44,817 nucleotides of DNA from positions 1 to 44,817 of the forward strand of contig CAKZUP010000050.1 of the NCBI GenBank assembly GCA_937922945.1. Reading direction: 5' to 3'. The translations under genes and the position numbers were made by a program. This document shows, piece by piece, positions 30,729-38,679 of the stretch. Numbering within the stretch: the first letter of the stretch is position 1; each line of letters starts with the position of its first letter. Origin of the DNA: an uncultured Granulosicoccaceae bacterium (GTDB lineage: Bacteria > Pseudomonadota > Gammaproteobacteria > Granulosicoccales > Granulosicoccaceae). The notes beneath the pieces are model-generated. The model ran no database searches, was not told where the DNA came from, and saw only the letters and a list, made by a program, of their open reading frames with translations.

Positions 30729-32756
30729 CCTGGCTAGTATAGCCATTGAGCCAATAAGCAGTAGCCAGACACTGATATAACCGCCGCCAACTACGACATT
30801 ATTGGCGGCGGCAAGTTCTGGCGTCTCGTTCTCATCGACGTTACTTTCAGCGTCACTTGTCGTAACACCGCCATTATCCTGTTCTTGCTGTTCTTGCTGT
30901 TCTTGCTGTTCTTGTGGGTCGGGCGAGTCTACCGGTTCAGGCGGCTCGTTATTTTCTTTCCTTTTGATCAAAACAACCCAATCCTGCTGAGGCTCGTCGG
31001 GCGCTGCCCCCATGGCGATTAAGCCGCCTGTAACATCACGACTTAGATCATCAAATACACCGGTTCGAGGGTTGAACCACTGCAAAGTGAAATCACCCTC
31101 TGCAGTATTGAGTGACGGTTCGCTATTGCCCTGGTTTAAATAAACGGCGTAAACCTCGCTGGCTTTGGCGAATACCTGATCATTGGGATCACCACCAATT
31201 AACGTATCGTCGGCTGGTTGCATCTCCCAAAATGGCAGATGCTGTTCCATGAACTCCCGAGCGTAGCGGGTATAGCGATACATGGGTTCTCTGGTTCGAA
31301 AATCTTCCGTGCGGATGTCTGCTCCCTGAAACCCGAAGTACCATTCAACATTGCCACCACTGAAATAAACCGGGTATAACACTTCGCGTCTGAGCTGGTC
31401 GCTATTGCCATCGGTCAAGCCGATGTTTCCGGGTCCAACTTCATCCATATCGATGACCCAAGGTATACCTGATGCAGCTGTTTTGGCGCGCCACTTTTCC
31501 GTGAATTCGTTGGCATTCTCCGCACTGAATTGGATAGACGAGGATGTAAACAGCGGGTCGCCCAGCAATGCATCGTAGGCCTTATCCGGATCGTCAACAA
31601 ACGAATGAACCGCTATAGGGTGCGCTGCCCAGTCATAGCCACGCAGTGTTTGTGCAAAGGCTTTGTGCCTTTGGTCACCGTAGCGGCTTTCCTCGCTTAA
31701 ATTCCACTTAAGTGCTTGCAGGTGAGTGAAGCGTGCAACCATCTCGCGGTAATAAAGCTTACGCTGAATGCCTAGCTCGCCATTATCAAGAAAGTTTTTG
31801 TTGCCTTCCTCTTGCTCGCCCAACACGAAATGAGCTGCGATGCCTTTGCTTTGCATGTGTTCAAAAACAATATTCCATTGATGTAGTTTGGACACATCGT
31901 AGTGTGTATTGCTATGTTCGTCGCCTGCGGGGCTTATAAACGGGTAGGTGTCTCGTCCATCTCCACCCAGGTTCAACAACAAGAAATACATGGAGTTGAT
32001 TCCTTCTGAGGCCAGATAATTTATCGCACCGATAATGCCTTTGCTGTCCACTCCGGTATCTGCCGACATAAACAAAGGGTCGCCCTGGTTCCAGTCTGCT
32101 ATGTGGCTGGCAAAATGGTGCAGTCCATTGGGAAGCTGCGCTTCTCCAACGCCGCCGGGTTGGTTTACCGTGTTATCAAAACCGGCATACCCAAGAAAGT
32201 TTTCTGGACTATCAACTCCGCCTTTTATCCAATAGTCTCCATTATCAAAACGCAAATAGTGCTCGCCAACGTAGCGTAGGGGGCCTCTTTGCACAGGTGA
32301 TGCTGAAGATGGTGCCACCGTGATAGTGAATTCACCCTGTTTGTCATCTTCGCGAGAGATGTCTTGCAACGCGTTTGTTTGCTGCTGCACCGCGGCATTT
32401 TCACCTTCCAAAAGTCGGGTTGTGTAGGTCCAGGTGCCCGTTTCATCAGGGGTGAACTTTGCACGCCACACATTGCCTTGTCCGCTACCTGCGCCATCTC
32501 CAGCGAAATATCCTGGCACTGTGATGCGTTTACCCGAAGGTGCAGTCAGTTCTGCGTCATAGCGAATGTCTAAAAATGGATTAGGGTCGGTCGCACTTTC
32601 GTTGGTCGATGGCCCTGTTATGTCTATCTGTATTACGTGGTATTGAAAGCGTGGCCCGGAGATGGTTGCCGCAATTGCTACGTCAATGCCAATGCCGCAG
32701 GATAATAACCATAGGGCTAAAAGGCGCGAGAAATACCGAGATAAAACACTGTTCAT
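30636..32756 (-). CDS. Secreted DUF5060-type putative glycoside hydrolase with C-terminal anchor
   Basis: Start chosen at the ATG at 32756, which begins a signal peptide (MNSVLSRYFSRLLALWLLSC, then AIA). The frame is open further upstream to 32855. The mature part starts with a DUF5060-like beta-domain (FLDIRYDAELTAPSGKRITVPGYF, DETGTWTYTTRL). Then comes a TIM-barrel-like region (HNLRFDNGDYWIKGGVDSPENF-like, LHQWNIVFEHMQSKG, LKWNLSEESR, WVIDMDEVGP). It ends with a collagen-binding-like domain (FTLQWFNPRTGVF). Then follow an EQQ repeat, a linker, one membrane helix (GGYISVWLLLIGSMAILA) and an Arg cluster. Such proteins act on polysaccharides outside the cell. Substrate unknown. Confidence 0.75.
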   Translation of the reverse strand: MNSVLSRYFSRLLALWLLSCGIGIDVAIAATISGPRFQYHVIQIDITGPSTNESATDPNPFLDIRYDAELTAPSGKRITVPGYFAGDGAGSGQGNVWRAKFTPDETGTWTYTTRLLEGENAAVQQQTNALQDISREDDKQGEFTITVAPSSASPVQRGPLRYVGEHYLRFDNGDYWIKGGVDSPENFLGYAGFDNTVNQPGGVGEAQLPNGLHHFASHIADWNQGDPLFMSADTGVDSKGIIGAINYLASEGINSMYFLLLNLGGDGRDTYPFISPAGDEHSNTHYDVSKLHQWNIVFEHMQSKGIAAHFVLGEQEEGNKNFLDNGELGIQRKLYYREMVARFTHLQALKWNLSEESRYGDQRHKAFAQTLRGYDWAAHPIAVHSFVDDPDKAYDALLGDPLFTSSSIQFSAENANEFTEKWRAKTAASGIPWVIDMDEVGPGNIGLTDGNSDQLRREVLYPVYFSGGNVEWYFGFQGADIRTEDFRTREPMYRYTRYAREFMEQHLPFWEMQPADDTLIGGDPNDQVFAKASEVYAVYLNQGNSEPSLNTAEGDFTLQWFNPRTGVFDDLSRDVTGGLIAMGAAPDEPQQDWVVLIKRKENNEPPEPVDSPDPQEQQEQQEQQEQDNGGVTTSDAESNVDENETPELAAANNVVVGGGYISVWLLLIGSMAILARLLLRVRRWRVLLTGFEVLCIKRIEINRVEQ
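30880..30915. repeat. 9-bp tandem repeat encoding an EQQ run
   Basis: Four units of TGTTCTTGC on the plus strand (30880, 30889, 30898, 30907, the last with one change). On the minus strand they encode repeated Glu-Gln-Gln in the linker of the DUF5060 protein. Such repeats vary in number between strains by slippage and here always keep the frame. Confidence 0.85.
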
Positions 32757-33433
32757 TGGCAGGCCTGTAAGCGAGAAAAAATATGCCAATTCAAATGGCT
32801 GTGTCATTATTCGCTCAGTTGCTGTTTGTAAACGGATCCTGAGATTACCCTGCAAGATTAGGGCACAAGCTGCGATTCTGATTTACGGCACGCAACGGAA
32901 CGATTAACCGTTAGCGGTTGCTACACGGTCCGATTGAAATGATTTTGCTTTCAAATCGGACAGGATGAAATTTTTAAGGATTGAAACAATGAGTTAGCCG
33001 CTAACGTGAAACCGCTAAGATGCAATAAAATTGCGGTAGAGCAGGTAAATGGCAATCCGCAACTACCCGTTTGTATATTTCTATGCGAAGCTATATGTGT
33101 TATTTTTCAGTTGGAGTTGGTTTAATCCGTGTTAATCAGCTCTCCCTTCCGAGAAGCTATAGTATCCGTTCAGACAGAATTCGCTGAAACAGAATTTTGT
33201 AGAAACCGAATTTGAAAGATCGATTCCGGTTGCAAGCTGCGAATAGGATGAGCTGTTTATTGGTCGATGCAAGTGGTCGGCAAATTGATCAACTAAGCAA
33301 AAAAATAAAGAATCGAAGAATTGAGTTAAAACGGTTGATTTAAAAGTCGACCAAACGTTCGTTATGGCGGATGTAGGTGCCTGCGTGTTTGAAATGAATT
33401 TTTCATCATTAAACTATTCAGTGCCTGAACACT
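32757..33433. promoter_or_regulatory. Motif-rich divergent control region between DUF5060 gene and GntR regulator
   Basis: About 680 bases with no credible gene. I see: AACCGTTAGCGGTT (32906-32919), an inverted repeat with 5-bp arms; an imperfect hairpin TCCGATTGAAA / TTTCAAATCGGA (32929-32960); GTTAGCCGCTAAC (32993-33005), a perfect 5-bp-arm palindrome; and a further CCGCTAA at 33012-33018. TTAGCGG or its complement thus occurs three times. A triple direct repeat ACAGAATT / ACAGAATT / ACCGAATT starts at 33174, 33189 and 33205. These are likely regulator sites, perhaps for the GntR protein. Confidence 0.5.
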
Positions 33434-34180
33434 ATGATTATTCAAGACAAAAATGGCTTCATTTTTCCAGAGATGCAGCTTTCCTCCCTTCCTACCGGCG
33501 CGGTCAAGAAACTGGTTAATACATTGGGCAAACGCATTGCCAATGGACAGTATGAAGTTGGCAAAAACATGCCGATGGAGCCAGAACTCGTCGCAGAACA
33601 CGGTGTGTCGCGAACCGTTGTACGAGAAGCAATAAAAGTTCTGTCAGGTAAAGGTTTGGTCAGAACTGCGCGACGTTACGGCACACATGTTTGCGAGGTT
33701 GATGAATGGAATCTGCTCGATCCCGATGTCATCCGTTGGCACGCGCCCAACTCAGCTATGGCAAGAAAAATTCACATTGATGCAAGCCGTTTTCGTTTGC
33801 TTATTGAGCCTACTGCGGCAGGTCAAGCGGCGAAGAACGCAACGAACATGCAGCGCGAACTACTTCGTCTGTCGGCTGAAGCTATCGAAACAGAAGCCGA
33901 GTCGGGTGCAGATCGTCTTGCCGCCGATTTTGCTTTCCATTCAACCATTCTGGAGGCCTCCGAGAGCTTAATGCTCAGACAGTTCAGGGGTTTTTTGCAT
34001 GCCACACTTAATTTCGCTTACGCTGCAAACGCCGTCACTATTCCTGTAAATGAGTCCGAACGACCTAGCCATATTCAAACCGCCGCGGCCATTGTGGATG
34101 GCAACGCAGAACTGGCCGAGCAATGCATGCATAAAATGCTGCTGGGCTGTGTTAAAGGAGCTGAATCGAGCTGTAGCTGA
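33434..34180 (+). CDS. FadR-subfamily GntR transcriptional regulator
   Basis: The 248-residue protein has a GntR winged helix (VKKLVNTLGKRIANGQYEVG, KNMPMEPELVAEHGVSRTVVREAIKVLSGKGLVRTARRYGTHV) and an all-helical FCD effector domain (FRLLIEPTAAGQAAKNAT, LAADFAFHSTILEASES, HIQTAAAIVDGNAELAEQCM). The FadR subfamily senses organic acids such as galactonate or gluconate. It lies divergent to the DUF5060 gene with a motif-rich region between, so it probably controls that gene and itself. Start ATG at 33434, or at 33473. Confidence 0.88.
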   Translation: MIIQDKNGFIFPEMQLSSLPTGAVKKLVNTLGKRIANGQYEVGKNMPMEPELVAEHGVSRTVVREAIKVLSGKGLVRTARRYGTHVCEVDEWNLLDPDVIRWHAPNSAMARKIHIDASRFRLLIEPTAAGQAAKNATNMQRELLRLSAEAIETEAESGADRLAADFAFHSTILEASESLMLRQFRGFLHATLNFAYAANAVTIPVNESERPSHIQTAAAIVDGNAELAEQCMHKMLLGCVKGAESSCS

Positions 34181-34247
34181 ATTTTTGTTAACCGGCCGTT
34201 TTTAACCCATCCATTCAAACTGCCCCAGTTGAAAATGCCAAATCGGG

Positions 34248-34709
34248 TTACGAAAATTCGTTCTGTCGCCAGGCTTCAAAGGCGATAATCGCCACCGCAT
34301 TCGATAAATTCAAACTTCGGCTACCTTCACGCATCGGAATGCGCAATCGATGGCCAACGCGATTATCGTTCAACACCGAGTCTGGGAGGCCGCGCGTTTC
34401 AGGGCCAAACATCAGTACATCACCTGGCTCATAACTCAGCTCGGCATAATTGGTTGAACCCTTGGTCGTACACGCGAAAATTCGGTCTGCTTTGGGTGAG
34501 ATGCGCTCAAGAGCCGTATCCAGATTGGAGTGAATTTGCATCGATGCCGCCTCGTGGTAATCGAGCCCTGCGCGCCTGAACGCTTTCTCAGACACCGAAA
34601 AACCTAGTGGTTCTACCAGATGCAGAGAAAATCCGGTGTTCGCACACAGACGAATAAGATTACCGGTATTAGGCGGAATTTCTGGCTCGTAAAGCACTAT
34701 ATGGAACAT
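34248..34709 (-). CDS. trmL: tRNA (cytidine/uridine-34 2'-O)-methyltransferase
   Basis: The 153-residue protein has the compact SPOUT/TrmL form: FHIVLYEPEIPPNTGNLIRLCANTG at the start, LVEPLGFSVSEKAFRRAGLDY, FGPETRGLP, and the knot region RIPMREGSRSLNLSNAVAIIAFEAWRQ. It methylates the ribose at position 34 of leucine tRNAs with S-adenosylmethionine. In E. coli and Pseudomonas this gene lies near secB. Here it is separated from secB by the DUF5060/GntR pair. Confidence 0.95.
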   Translation of the reverse strand: MFHIVLYEPEIPPNTGNLIRLCANTGFSLHLVEPLGFSVSEKAFRRAGLDYHEAASMQIHSNLDTALERISPKADRIFACTTKGSTNYAELSYEPGDVLMFGPETRGLPDSVLNDNRVGHRLRIPMREGSRSLNLSNAVAIIAFEAWRQNEFS

Positions 34710-34908
34710 TCGTCAGTATATTGTCACTGTGGTGGGCAGGTAGAGTGGCATCTGCATGAGTCGAATGATACCTATTAGTAGTTGCAATTTGTATTTCCTT
34801 ACTTGCCGAGTTGCCGCTTGCAAACTATCTTTATTAGAGCTGCCGGTTGTAAGTGGCATTCTCATTGCTGAACTCGATACACCAGATAGAAGTGGTGGGT
34901 GACCGGGA

Positions 34909-35883
34909 TTGTTGGGTATGGGTATCAACGAACAGAGTGTAAGTGCCGAAAAACGACACTATTACTCGTCTTCACAAGGGCCGTTTCACAACGCCAATAA
35001 CATTCTTATGTTCTTTGGTGGAGGCGGACGTGCCGAAATTATTGACACATTGATTCGCTCGTTAAGATCGGGCGACTCATTCGTTACCATTGGTGGCGAG
35101 CGCGGCAGTGGAAAAACCATGCTCAGCCTGGTGCTAGCCGATCGGCTCAAGCATCGTCATAATATTATTCGCTACGATCTGCCGCAAATGTCTGCAGCCT
35201 TGATGCTAAGGCATTTGCTGATAGAAATTTGCCCACGGCAAGTTGAGCTGATTAGTGCACAACAGGCTAATGACGGCGCATCGGAAGGGTTAATCAGAGA
35301 GGGCTTGAACTGCCTGATTTCCGCTTTGAATGAAGCTTCGCCCGGTGACAAACCTTATCTGCTCACGGTTGATTCCCAGGCAGAGCTGGATGCCCAGAGT
35401 CTTGAGCTGCTTCAAGAGCTGGTGCAATCACAAAATACCGCCGACCCGCAAATTCAGATTGTACTGTTTAGACGCACCGATGATAGCCAGGCATTGCATA
35501 ACGCCAAAGAGCCGTCGTCAAACCATTACTCACTGCGGCGATTGACGTTTAACGAGATTTGCGAATACCTGCGACACCATATGATGTTGTTCGATTTTAA
35601 TCAGCGGGATGCATTCACACGCGATATGGCGTATTTCATCGCAGATCGCTCCGATGGTGTGTTCCGCTCGATTAACACGTTGGCCAGAAATGCGTTTATG
35701 GTTGCAGGCCTTGAAGATGCTGAACACGTATCGATGTCTCATTTGCTCACAGCCGGTTTACCCGCTAAGGAAGCCGACGTTAAGGCACACGGTTTTCTAT
35801 GGGAACATCGACGAGCGGTAGTGCTTTTAATGGGTTTAAGTGTGGTTGCAGGACTTGCTCTGACAATCGCTTTGATCAAGTAA
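34909..35883 (+). CDS. mshM: ExeA/MshM-type AAA ATPase of pilus locus
   Basis: A 324-residue protein with an AAA domain: GGGGRAEIIDTLIRSLRSGDSF, Walker A GGERGSGKTML near residue 62, and YLLTVDSQAELDAQSLELLQEL as the Walker B region. It ends with one membrane helix (AVVLLMGLSVVAGLALTIAL). This is the GspA/ExeA/MshM type, which helps place the secretin at the envelope. The frame opens with TTG (34909); the ATG at 34918 is also possible. It starts the MSHA-like locus and is followed by hairpins rather than by the usual msh neighbours. Confidence 0.8.
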   Translation: MLGMGINEQSVSAEKRHYYSSSQGPFHNANNILMFFGGGGRAEIIDTLIRSLRSGDSFVTIGGERGSGKTMLSLVLADRLKHRHNIIRYDLPQMSAALMLRHLLIEICPRQVELISAQQANDGASEGLIREGLNCLISALNEASPGDKPYLLTVDSQAELDAQSLELLQELVQSQNTADPQIQIVLFRRTDDSQALHNAKEPSSNHYSLRRLTFNEICEYLRHHMMLFDFNQRDAFTRDMAYFIADRSDGVFRSINTLARNAFMVAGLEDAEHVSMSHLLTAGLPAKEADVKAHGFLWEHRRAVVLLMGLSVVAGLALTIALIK

Positions 35884-35990
35884 ATCAATTTTTTTTGTAA
35901 CCCAGTTCACCATCCATTTAGAGTAGGGTTGCAATGCAAGCGACCCTCCATATCATTGGCCAGATAAACAGTCCGGTGCCACAATGATAT
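35872..35990 (+). promoter_or_regulatory. Weak terminator and two hairpins between MshM and the 2H phosphoesterase gene
   Basis: TTGAT / ATCAA (35872-35888) followed by eight T (35889-35896) makes a weak intrinsic terminator. AGGGTTGC / GCGACCCT (35925-35947) forms an 8-bp stem with one wobble and a 7-base loop. ATATCATTG (35950-35958) and CAATGATAT (35982-35990) are a perfect 9-bp inverted repeat, 12 bases before the next start codon. The leader of the 2H gene is therefore highly structured. Confidence 0.5.
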
Positions 35991-36002
35991 GAAAAAAAAG
36001 AC

Positions 36003-36704
36003 ATGGACAGCATGAAGGCCATTTACGATGGCATGTGGGAAGAGTCTGCTGCACGATTCGATAAGGGTGAAGTGGAAACAGATCGGCAACTGTACAACCC
36101 GCATGATAGGCGTCGCGGCGTATCACTTATCTTTCGACCACACGGTTCGGCCTTGGATGGCTTAATCAAAACTCAGAACCGTTTAAAGTCAGTGGCAGGG
36201 GATCAATATTTTACTGAGGCTGACACACTGCATGTGACTGGGCTGTCGTTGCTCTCCTGCGCCAACGACTTTCAGCTAAATGATATCAACGCAGAGCACT
36301 ACGCCGAAGTGGTGGAGGAAAGCCTGCGCTATATACCCCCATTCAATATCGAATTTAAAGGACTCACTGCGTCCCCTTCGTGTGTGTTGGCACAAGGCTT
36401 CGTCGCAACAAAGGCGCTCTCTGACGCTCGAGGCTCGATAAAACGAGCGCTTGAAGACGCCGGTTTGAGACACACCATTGGCAAACGATACCCGTTGCGA
36501 ACGGCTCACTGCACATTGCTTAGGTTTATGGTTCAACCTTCGCGGTTCGACGAAATATTGGATGTACTGACCGAGCTGCGCGATGAACCGATTGGTGGCT
36601 GTAGATTGTCTGAAGCGCACCTTGTGTTTAATGATTGGTATCATCGACACTCAGTTGTGCAAGAGCTTCGACGTATACCTTTAAAGTCTGACTGTAAACT
36701 TTAA
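36003..36704 (+). CDS. 2H phosphoesterase-superfamily (LigT/AKAP7-like) protein
   Basis: The 233-residue protein has two H-x-T motifs at the right spacing, LHVTGLSLL near residue 79 and AHCTLLRF near 169. These are the catalytic His-Thr pairs of the 2H superfamily. Members act on RNA 2',3'-cyclic phosphates or 2'-5' linkages, or on cyclic nucleotide products. It has no signal peptide and is cytoplasmic. It lies between the MshM ATPase and the secretin of the pilus locus, with hairpins before (35925-35990) and after (36716-36754). No such gene is part of the known msh operons. Substrate unknown. Confidence 0.72.
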   Translation: MDSMKAIYDGMWEESAARFDKGEVETDRQLYNPHDRRRGVSLIFRPHGSALDGLIKTQNRLKSVAGDQYFTEADTLHVTGLSLLSCANDFQLNDINAEHYAEVVEESLRYIPPFNIEFKGLTASPSCVLAQGFVATKALSDARGSIKRALEDAGLRHTIGKRYPLRTAHCTLLRFMVQPSRFDEILDVLTELRDEPIGGCRLSEAHLVFNDWYHRHSVVQELRRIPLKSDCKL

Positions 36705-36715
36705 TATTCACACGC

Positions 36716-36754
36716 TTTATCGATACGATAAAAATGCAATAATTCTATTGCATT
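36716..36754 (+). promoter_or_regulatory. Two adjacent perfect inverted repeats after the 2H gene
   Basis: TTTATCG ATA CGATAAA (36716-36732) is directly followed by AATGCAATA ATTC TATTGCATT (36733-36754), arms 7 and 9 bp. The pair sits 11 bases after the 2H stop and before the secretin gene. It could terminate the 2H transcript or be an operator for the pilus genes. Confidence 0.55.
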
Positions 36755-36847
36755 CAGATTTATCTCCGGTGTAGACTGATAACTCGCAGCATGAAGCTGC
36801 ACCTACAAAAGGCGTCATACTGCCTTTGCAACAAACGGAACTTGTTG

Positions 36848-38614
36848 ATGAGATTTTTAATACAAACCTTGGCGCAAATTCGTTTTTTTGTTTTAGCTTT
36901 TTGCATTGACAAGTGCGTGTCTTGTCATTTGGCGTTTCGTGCACTGATTTTCCAGAGATGTCGACACAAACATCGTTGTAGATTGGCCTGGTTCTATCTG
37001 GCTCTGATCAGTCTCACAGGTTGTGCATCCAGCTCGTCATCTGGTCAGTCTTTAAGCCGTTGGCTTGAACAACAGAATGACGTGCGTAATAGCGTTAATA
37101 GAGAATTGGGTAACGCCGATATCAATCAGCAGCAATCGCTTATTCGTGAAATGCTCGATTGGCAAATGTTGTCCAACGATTCAGGGCTCATAAACGACTG
37201 GGCAGCGCCAGTGGTGCCGTATCCTATTCGTCGTAACCCACACTTAAAACAAGAGATAAGTGCTCAGCTTATTGCCGCACCGGTTGAACAAGTGCTGCAT
37301 GCGTTGGCAAGAAGCGCAGAGCTTAAGCTGGAGTTAAGACAACCCATTACCGGAACAGTAACGCTACTTGCGGAAAATCAGCCGTTAGACGAGCTACTTA
37401 AACAAGTGTCAATGCAAGTACCCATTGCGTGGGAGCTGCAAGATGATGTATTGCAGCTTTGGGGCAATGCTCCGTATACAGAAAGCTATGCAGTCGATTA
37501 TTTGAATATGGACCGATCTACCCGCAGCAGCGTCGGCTTAGCCACGCAGGTTGGCACCATCAATTCAATTGGCGATCAAGGCGGTGGCGGTACGTCCAAT
37601 AGCTCACAAACATCGCTGGAAAACAAAGCCGATCACTTCTTTTGGGACAGTTTAGATACCGATCTGAAAGGTCTTTTCAGCCAGTCTCATTCACCAACCA
37701 AAGTGAGCCACACCATCAATCGAGATGCAGGGCTGGTCACCGTGCATGCTCCGCGACAATTGCATAACCGACTTGAACGGTATTTAGGCAAGCTCAACGA
37801 CAGTGCGCAGAGGCAAGTCCTCATAGAAGCCACCGTGGTTGAAGTGGCGCTATCGAAGAAATTCGAAGCAGGCATCGACTGGCAATTTTTATCTGAAAAC
37901 GCATCGGGGCTCAGTGCAGCGCAAATTTTGTCTGGCTCACCTGAAGTCAATAGCGACTCAATTTCGAGAATTACCGCACCCAATGGCCTGATGAGTCTGG
38001 TGCAACCGGGTAAGTTCGGTACCTTGAGCGGCACGCTGAACTTACTCAACCGGTTTGGTGATGTGCGTATCTTGTCCAAACCGCGAATCATCGCATTGAA
38101 CAATCAAACCTCTGTATTAAAGGTGGTGGATAACCGCGTTTACTTTACAGTGAATGTTGAGCGACAACGCTCTGAAACCAAAGACGAAATACTCACCGAA
38201 ACGCAAATACACACCGTGCCGGTTGGTCTGGTCATGAACGTGACGCCGCACATAGACAATACTGGCGAGGTCATGTTGAATGTGCGGCCGACCTTGTCTC
38301 GTATTCTCGGTTTTGTTGATGATCCTAATCCCGAGTTGGCATCAGCGGATGTGCGCAACAGCGTACCGGAGATACAGGTGCGCGAAATGGAATCAATGCT
38401 GCGGGTAAAAAGCGGCGATATGGCGATTATCGGTGGATTAATGCAGGATGTTCAAAATGGTGCCGATCGCTCATTACCAGGATTGGCAGCGTTACCGGTT
38501 GTGGGTGCATTGTTTCAACAACGCAGTAGGGTACGAGAACAAACCGAGCTGCTTATCGTATTGAAACCCACTGTGCTCCCAGCCGCTAGTAAAACGCAAC
38601 TTGCTTATCACTGA
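36848..38614 (+). CDS. mshL: MSHA-type pilus secretin (MshL/PilQ family) lipoprotein
   Basis: The outer-membrane channel for the pilus. The mature part begins at the lipobox LTGC in LAWFYLALISLTGCASSSSS. An STN-like domain follows (LHALARSAELKLELRQPITG, TVTLLAENQPLDELLKQVSM), and then the secretin core (QRQVLIEATVVEVALSKKFE, FGDVRILSKPRIIALNNQ, GLVMNVTPHI, VREMESMLRVKSGDMAIIGGLM, ELLIVLKPTVLP). The N-terminus is uncertain. The frame is open from 36791; ATG 36848 has GGAA upstream but leaves about 50 residues before the lipobox. GTG at about 36917 would give a more usual signal length. Confidence 0.9.
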   Translation: MRFLIQTLAQIRFFVLAFCIDKCVSCHLAFRALIFQRCRHKHRCRLAWFYLALISLTGCASSSSSGQSLSRWLEQQNDVRNSVNRELGNADINQQQSLIREMLDWQMLSNDSGLINDWAAPVVPYPIRRNPHLKQEISAQLIAAPVEQVLHALARSAELKLELRQPITGTVTLLAENQPLDELLKQVSMQVPIAWELQDDVLQLWGNAPYTESYAVDYLNMDRSTRSSVGLATQVGTINSIGDQGGGGTSNSSQTSLENKADHFFWDSLDTDLKGLFSQSHSPTKVSHTINRDAGLVTVHAPRQLHNRLERYLGKLNDSAQRQVLIEATVVEVALSKKFEAGIDWQFLSENASGLSAAQILSGSPEVNSDSISRITAPNGLMSLVQPGKFGTLSGTLNLLNRFGDVRILSKPRIIALNNQTSVLKVVDNRVYFTVNVERQRSETKDEILTETQIHTVPVGLVMNVTPHIDNTGEVMLNVRPTLSRILGFVDDPNPELASADVRNSVPEIQVREMESMLRVKSGDMAIIGGLMQDVQNGADRSLPGLAALPVVGALFQQRSRVREQTELLIVLKPTVLPAASKTQLAYH

Positions 38615-38679
38615 ACGAGTTCACATGACCAAGTTAGTTAAATTGTCTAGTTAAAATTAATAATGGATGCAGAAGGCGT

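Noticed and set aside
36906..36929. TTGACA as a -35 box inside the secretin 5' region
   Set aside because: No -10-like hexamer lies 16-18 bases downstream, so it is kept only as a palindrome.
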